Source: CATQHW01 sp965243545
GTDB lineage: Bacteria > Spirochaetota > Spirochaetia > SZUA-6 > Bin103
Direction of reading: 5' to 3'
DNA: 64,000 bases
Assembly (NCBI GenBank): GCA_965243545.1
Contig: OZ251573.1
Location: forward strand, 1,860,001-1,924,000
In this document: in pieces, positions 60,343 to 64,000 of the stretch
Layout: the number at the start of each line of letters is the position of its first letter
Position numbering within the stretch: the first letter of the stretch is position 1
Position numbers and translations under genes: made by a program
Notes under the pieces: generated by a model
Told to the model about the DNA's origin: nothing
What the model saw: only the letters and a program-made list of their open reading frames with translations
Databases searched by the model: none

Positions 60343-61328
60343 AGGTCTTCGTACAGCCGGTCTTCGTCGATGCCGGCGGTCTCTTCCACGGTCGGCGGCT
60401 GCTCGGCCGGCGTTTCGTCACGCTCGTACTTGGATGGGTCGAAGTCGGAGTAGTCCCGGTCGGTGAAGCGCCCGGTTTCGCCGGCGTCATCCGCCTGCAG
60501 CGCTTCGCCCAGCGCGACCGTCTCCACCTCTTCGTCCTCCTGGTCACCGGTGCGGCCGTTGCGGCCGTCCGCCGCCTGTTCCGGATAGCCGGCGTACTCC
60601 TCGGACATCTCGTCGTCCTGCAGATGCTCGATCACCTCCAGGCCGACCTCGTTCTCCGCCTCGACCACGGCGTTGGCGACGATCTGGGTGAACAGGTTGA
60701 TGGCGCGGATCGCGTCGTCGTTGCCGGGAATCGGGTAGTCGATCCCCTCCGGATTGCTGTTGGTGTCCACCACCGCGACGATCGGCACGCCGACGGCGCG
60801 CGCTTCGTCGACGGCGATCGACTCGTTGCGCGTGTCGATGATGAACACCACGCCCGGCAGCTCCTTCATCTCCTTGATGCCGCCCAGGTTGCGCTCAAGA
60901 CGCGAGCGCTCCTTGAGCATCAGCGAGATCTCTTTCTTGGTGAGGTTGCGGAAGGTGCCGTCGACCTCCATCTTCTCGATCTTCTTGAGCTTCAGCAGCG
61001 ACTTCTTGATGGTCGAGAAGTTGGTGAGCATGCCGCCGAGCCAGCGGTTGTTCACGTAGAACATCTGGCAGCGCTTGGCTTCGCGCTCGATCGACTGCTG
61101 CGCCTGCTTCTTGGTCCCCACGAACAGGACCGACTTGCCGTCCAGGACGACCTGGCGCACCACGTCGTAGGCGCTCTTGATGGCGGCGATCGTCTTCTGC
61201 AGGTCGATGATGTGGATGCCGTTGCGCTCGGCAAAGATGTATCTGCGCATCCTGGGGTCCCAGCGCTTGGTCTGATGACCGAAGTGCACGCCGGACTCCA
61301 GGAGATTCTTCATCGTGACTACCGCCAC
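60339..61328 (-). CDS. rpsB: 30S ribosomal protein S2 with acidic C-terminal extension
   Basis: 329 residues, about 75 longer than typical uS2. The core has SGVHFGHQTKRWDPRM, FVGTKKQAQQ, NNRWLGGMLTNF and DTNSNPEGIDYPIPGNDDA. The tail after about residue 250 is rich in Glu/Asp with FDPSKYERDETP. A similar tail is seen in spirochaetal S2 proteins, which supports the lineage guess. The start is GTG 61328 with GGGGG 5 nt upstream, overlapping the maf 3' end by 10 nt; ATG 61313 is an alternative. Confidence 0.95.
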   Translation of the reverse strand: MAVVTMKNLLESGVHFGHQTKRWDPRMRRYIFAERNGIHIIDLQKTIAAIKSAYDVVRQVVLDGKSVLFVGTKKQAQQSIEREAKRCQMFYVNNRWLGGMLTNFSTIKKSLLKLKKIEKMEVDGTFRNLTKKEISLMLKERSRLERNLGGIKEMKELPGVVFIIDTRNESIAVDEARAVGVPIVAVVDTNSNPEGIDYPIPGNDDAIRAINLFTQIVANAVVEAENEVGLEVIEHLQDDEMSEEYAGYPEQAADGRNGRTGDQEDEEVETVALGEALQADDAGETGRFTDRDYSDFDPSKYERDETPAEQPPTVEETAGIDEDRLYEDL

Positions 61329-62050
61329 GTGGTCCCCCTTGGTTGCTTGCGATACCGCGACGTATCGATTTCCTCAAGGATGCCATACAGCGCTTCCAAT
61401 GGCAAGCCGACCACGTTGCTGCGCGATCCGCCGATCCGTTCCACCAGGCGCGCCCCCCGGCCCTGCGCGCGGTATCCGCCGGCCGCCCCGCGCCATTCGC
61501 CGGTCCGCAGGTACGCCTGCCGCTCGGCGGGGCTGAGCGCCCGCAGGCGCACGGCGCTCTCCACGCTGGTCTGCCGCGCCGCGCCGGTGGCGGCGTCGAG
61601 CACGCAGACGCCGGTGACGACCCGGTGCTCGCGGCCGGCCAGCCGCCGCAGGAAGTCGTCCGCCTGCCGGACGTCGCGCGGCTTGCCCAGGATGGCGCCG
61701 TCCAGGGCGATGCAGGTGTCGCAGCCGAGCACCAGCGGCGGCCCTGTCGCCGGAATTTGGGTCGCCGGAATTTGGGTCGCCGGAATTTGGTCCGCCGGAA
61801 TTTGGTCCGCCGTACCGCATCCGGCCGGGATCGGCGCGGCCGGCAGGCGTCCGGCCACCGCCAGCGCCTTGGCGCGCGCCAGCCGGAGCGTGTAATCGTG
61901 CGGCCGGGCGGCGTCGGCCGCCGTCGGCGGCGGCTCCTCCACGCCGCTCGGCGCGACGACGAACGGCGCTCCCGCCGACCGCAGCAGCTGGCGGCGGCCC
62001 GCCGACCCGGAGGCCAGCACGATCAGGCGCGGCGGCGGGCGCGGCGGCAT
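61319..62050 (-). CDS. maf: Maf/YhdE-family nucleotide pyrophosphatase
   Basis: 243 residues from ATG 62050; ATGs at 62077 and 62080 are also in frame. LIVLASGSAGRRQLL and VVLGCDT-like PLVLGCDTCIAL contain the conserved residues of Maf enzymes, which hydrolyse dTTP/UTP and modified nucleotides. A 20-residue insertion of four ATQIP/ADQIP repeats sits just before the GCDT motif, encoded by a 15-bp tandem repeat. It heads the operon into rpsB. A TATAGT box ends 7 nt before ATG 62050. Confidence 0.87.
   Translation of the reverse strand: MPPRPPPRLIVLASGSAGRRQLLRSAGAPFVVAPSGVEEPPPTAADAARPHDYTLRLARAKALAVAGRLPAAPIPAGCGTADQIPADQIPATQIPATQIPATGPPLVLGCDTCIALDGAILGKPRDVRQADDFLRRLAGREHRVVTGVCVLDAATGAARQTSVESAVRLRALSPAERQAYLRTGEWRGAAGGYRAQGRGARLVERIGGSRSNVVGLPLEALYGILEEIDTSRYRKQPRGTTWR
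61748..61807 (-). repeat. 15-bp tandem repeat within maf, four units
   Basis: Four copies of ggaatttgg[g/t][t/c]c[g/c]cc encode a QIPAT/QIPAD repeat. The unit is AT-richer than the host gene and keeps frame when copy number changes. It lies in a surface loop of the Maf fold by position. Confidence 0.75.
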
Positions 62051-62056
62051 CCGGTG

Positions 62057-62065
62057 TACTATAAT
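62057..62065. promoter_or_regulatory. Bidirectional -10 element between maf and fni
   Basis: ACTATAAT holds TATAAT (62060-62065) for the plus strand and TATAGT (62062-62057) for the minus strand. The starts are 13 nt (fni ATG 62079) and 6 nt (maf ATG 62050) away, so both mRNAs have almost no leader. Confidence 0.5.
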
Positions 62066-62078
62066 CGGCGCAGTCATC

Positions 62079-63281
62079 ATGTCCGATTCCCCCTCGCCGA
62101 TTCAGCAGCGCAAGCAGCGCCACCTCGACGCCTGCGTCTTTGGCCCGGAGGACGCGATCTCCGGCACGGTGGGGGCCGGCTTCGATCTGGTCCGGTTCGA
62201 GCACGAGGCGTTGCCGGAGCTCGACCTGGACGAGATCGACACCGGCACGGAGTTCCTGGGCGCCGAGCTGGAGCTGCCGCTGATGATCTCCTGCATGACC
62301 GGCGGCACGCACCAGGGCCGCGACGCCAACCGCCAGCTGGCCGCCGCGGCGCAGGCGTGCGGAGTCGCCGTCGGCCTGGGTTCGATGCGGGTCGGCCTGG
62401 AGAACCCCGCGGTGCTCGACCACTTCGCGGTCAAGGGCGAAGCCCCGGACGTGCCGGTGGTCGCCAATCTGGCCGCCGCGCAGCTCCGCGACATCGAGCA
62501 CGACCGGGTCATCGACGCCCTGGACCGCCTGCGGGTGCAGGCTCTGGCCCTGCACCTCAATCCGGGCCAGGAGCTGTTCCAGCCGCACGGCGACCGCGGC
62601 TTCCGCGGCGTGGAGGCGGCGATACGGGCGTTCTGTGACCGCTGTGAGCTGCCGGTGATCGTCAAGGAGACGGGGTTCGGCATCTCGGCCGCCACCGCGT
62701 TGCGGCTGGTCGAGGCGGGCGCCGACTACGTCGACGTCGCCGGCGCCGGCGGCACCAACTGGGTGCTGGTGGAGGCGCAGCGGCTCGACGGCGACGACGC
62801 CGAAGCGGCGCGCGAGCTGGCCGGCTGGGGCAACACCACCGCCGCGGCGCTGGCCGCCATGCGCCGCGAGTACCGCCTGTCCGGATCGGTCATCGCCTCC
62901 GGCGGCGTGCGGAGCGGCCAGGATCTGGCCAAGGCCGTCGCGATGGGCGCCGTAGTCGGCGCTATCGCCCTGCCGTTCATCAAGGACGTCGTCGCCGGCG
63001 GCACGGAGCGCGTCGCGCAACGCATCCGGCTGCTCGGCCGGGTGTTCCGCGCGGTGATGCTGCTGACCGGATCGGCGACCGTGGCCGACCTGCAGCGCGC
63101 CCGCCTGTACGCCGACCCCGCGCTCGCCGCCGGCGGCACGCTCCTGCCAGGCCCGCGCCCCGTCGACGTCGACGACGGCGGCGCGCTCAACGCCGACCAC
63201 GACGAGGCGTTCGATGATGACGGCGATGACGACTCGCCGTTCGATGACGACGTGGCGTTCGTCGAGTGGCGGGTTCCGTGA
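62079..63281 (+). CDS. fni: Type 2 isopentenyl-diphosphate delta-isomerase
   Basis: A 400-residue FMN- and NADPH-dependent TIM barrel that interconverts IPP and DMAPP. ISCMTGG, LGSMRVGLENP, LHLNPGQELFQPHGDRGF, VIVKETGFGIS, VDVAGAGGTNW and IASGGVRSG are the family FMN and substrate motifs. The last 30 residues form an acidic Asp-rich tail (DDDGDDDSPFDDD) made from gatgacg-like repeats, not part of the enzyme fold. It is divergent from maf. Confidence 0.93.
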   Translation: MSDSPSPIQQRKQRHLDACVFGPEDAISGTVGAGFDLVRFEHEALPELDLDEIDTGTEFLGAELELPLMISCMTGGTHQGRDANRQLAAAAQACGVAVGLGSMRVGLENPAVLDHFAVKGEAPDVPVVANLAAAQLRDIEHDRVIDALDRLRVQALALHLNPGQELFQPHGDRGFRGVEAAIRAFCDRCELPVIVKETGFGISAATALRLVEAGADYVDVAGAGGTNWVLVEAQRLDGDDAEAARELAGWGNTTAAALAAMRREYRLSGSVIASGGVRSGQDLAKAVAMGAVVGAIALPFIKDVVAGGTERVAQRIRLLGRVFRAVMLLTGSATVADLQRARLYADPALAAGGTLLPGPRPVDVDDGGALNADHDEAFDDDGDDDSPFDDDVAFVEWRVP

Positions 63282-63327
63282 GCGGCGCGCACTCAGCCGG
63301 CGAGGCGTTTGCCGCGCGGCGGATACC

Positions 63328-64000
63328 ATGAGCGGCGTGCATGCCGCCGGCGACGCGTTCGCCGCCCATCTGCGCGCCATCGAGCGCTGGGAGCCGGCGG
63401 TGCGGGCGCTGGTCGGCTGGGACGCGGCGGCGGCGCGGCGGCGCGCGGAGGCGGCCGGCGCCGGGCCGCTCGCCGGCTGGGCGATCGGCGTCAAGGACAT
63501 CCTGGACCTGGCCGGTGAACCGACCGGGTGCGGCGTCGGCTTCCTGCCGGCCGAGCCGGCGGCGGCGACCGCCCGCATCGTCACGCAGCTCGCCGGCGCC
63601 GGCGCGTACCCGCTGGCCAAGACGGTCACCACCGCCTTCGCCTATCTCGACCCGGGTCCGACCCGCAATCCCTGGAACCCCGCGCACACGCCGGGCGGAT
63701 CGTCGATGGGCTCCGCGGCGGCGGTGGCGGCCGGCATGGTGCGCGCCGCCATCGGCACGCAGACGGTAGGATCGGTCTGCCGGCCGGCGTCCTTCTGCGG
63801 GGTGGTCGGCTTCAAGCCGTCCTACGGGTCCGTTTCTCCGGACGGCTGCTTCCCGCTGGCGCCCACCTTCGACACCATCGGCTTCTTCACCCGCACGGTC
63901 GCCGACGTGGCCGCCCTCTGGTCCGCCGTGCGGCCGGCCGGCGCGCCCGCGCCGGCGGCCCCCGAACGGCCGCCGGTCATCGGCATCGTCGACGACCTCC
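63328..64000 (+). CDS. Amidase signature-family protein, 3' end outside window
   Basis: 224 codons are visible. GWAIGVKDILDLAGEPT supplies the catalytic lysine, HTPGGSSMGSAAAVAAG the cis-serine region, and GTQTVGSVCRPASFCG the nucleophilic serine. This is the Ser-cisSer-Lys triad of the amidase signature family (GatA, AtzE and hydrolase relatives). The VGSVCRPASF variant is closer to catabolic amidases than to GatA, whose motif is GGSIRQPAA. It starts at ATG 63328, 46 nt after fni. The substrate is unknown. Confidence 0.85.
   Translation, partial: MSGVHAAGDAFAAHLRAIERWEPAVRALVGWDAAAARRRAEAAGAGPLAGWAIGVKDILDLAGEPTGCGVGFLPAEPAAATARIVTQLAGAGAYPLAKTVTTAFAYLDPGPTRNPWNPAHTPGGSSMGSAAAVAAGMVRAAIGTQTVGSVCRPASFCGVVGFKPSYGSVSPDGCFPLAPTFDTIGFFTRTVADVAALWSAVRPAGAPAPAAPERPPVIGIVDDL

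Overview
The window is about 70% GC bacterial chromosome. Its housekeeping block suggests a high-GC member of the Spirochaetota, probably an uncultivated environmental or host-associated lineage. The evidence is a ribosomal protein S2 with a long acidic C-terminal extension, the gene orders maf-rpsB-tsf-frr-cdsA-rseP and rpsF-ssb-rplI-dnaB, an outer-membrane-type barrel protein next to mutL, and many large PD-(D/E)XK/AAA genes. The assignment rests on gene content only and is moderate.

Layout. Positions 1-12.4 kb: the end of a SNF2-type helicase, then catabolic and central-metabolism genes. These are an isocitrate/isopropylmalate dehydrogenase; an MFS transporter, enolase-superfamily enzyme and TPP enzyme in one minus-strand operon; a class III aminotransferase; an SDR; a D-2-hydroxyacid dehydrogenase; and a PHP phosphoesterase. 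Positions 12.5-15.9 kb: a tightly overlapping set of class A penicillin-binding protein, a lone GcvH and a ParB-N protein, preceded by an unusual leader. Positions 15.9-19.3 kb: mutL and an outer-membrane protein.

Positions 19.4-46.1 kb form a repeat-rich accessory island. It holds five Rpn-family nuclease genes, four AAA-ATPase/PDDEXK_9 genes, and three 5' stubs of the same AAA gene. Rpn and AAA genes recur as a two-gene cassette with a conserved 29-bp junction. The five Rpn genes differ in length almost only by the number of a 4-residue RQEG repeat (8, 2, 5, 3, 4), and each has a strong internal Shine-Dalgarno sequence and ATG that would make a separate C-terminal protein (RpnS). The island also carries two lipoproteins with related N- and C-terminal regions, each preceded by a long homopolymer tract (21 and 28 C on the + strand). 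It further carries a BREX-2-type pglX split by a 5-bp tandem duplication, a deleted second pglX copy, a DUF222-like HNH endonuclease with scattered fragments, an IS110-family element, and ATPase debris.

Positions 46.1-64 kb return to core functions: an HD hydrolase, two envelope proteins, the rpsF-ssb-DUF2232-rplI-dnaB operon, a seven-gene minus-strand operon (maf, rpsB, tsf, frr, cdsA, rseP, beta-propeller protein), type 2 IPP isomerase and a partial amidase. Many genes have a -10-like box only 5-13 nt before the start codon, suggesting leaderless or very short-leader mRNAs. The island looks like a hypervariable defence and recombination locus with several possible contingency switches between otherwise stable core regions.
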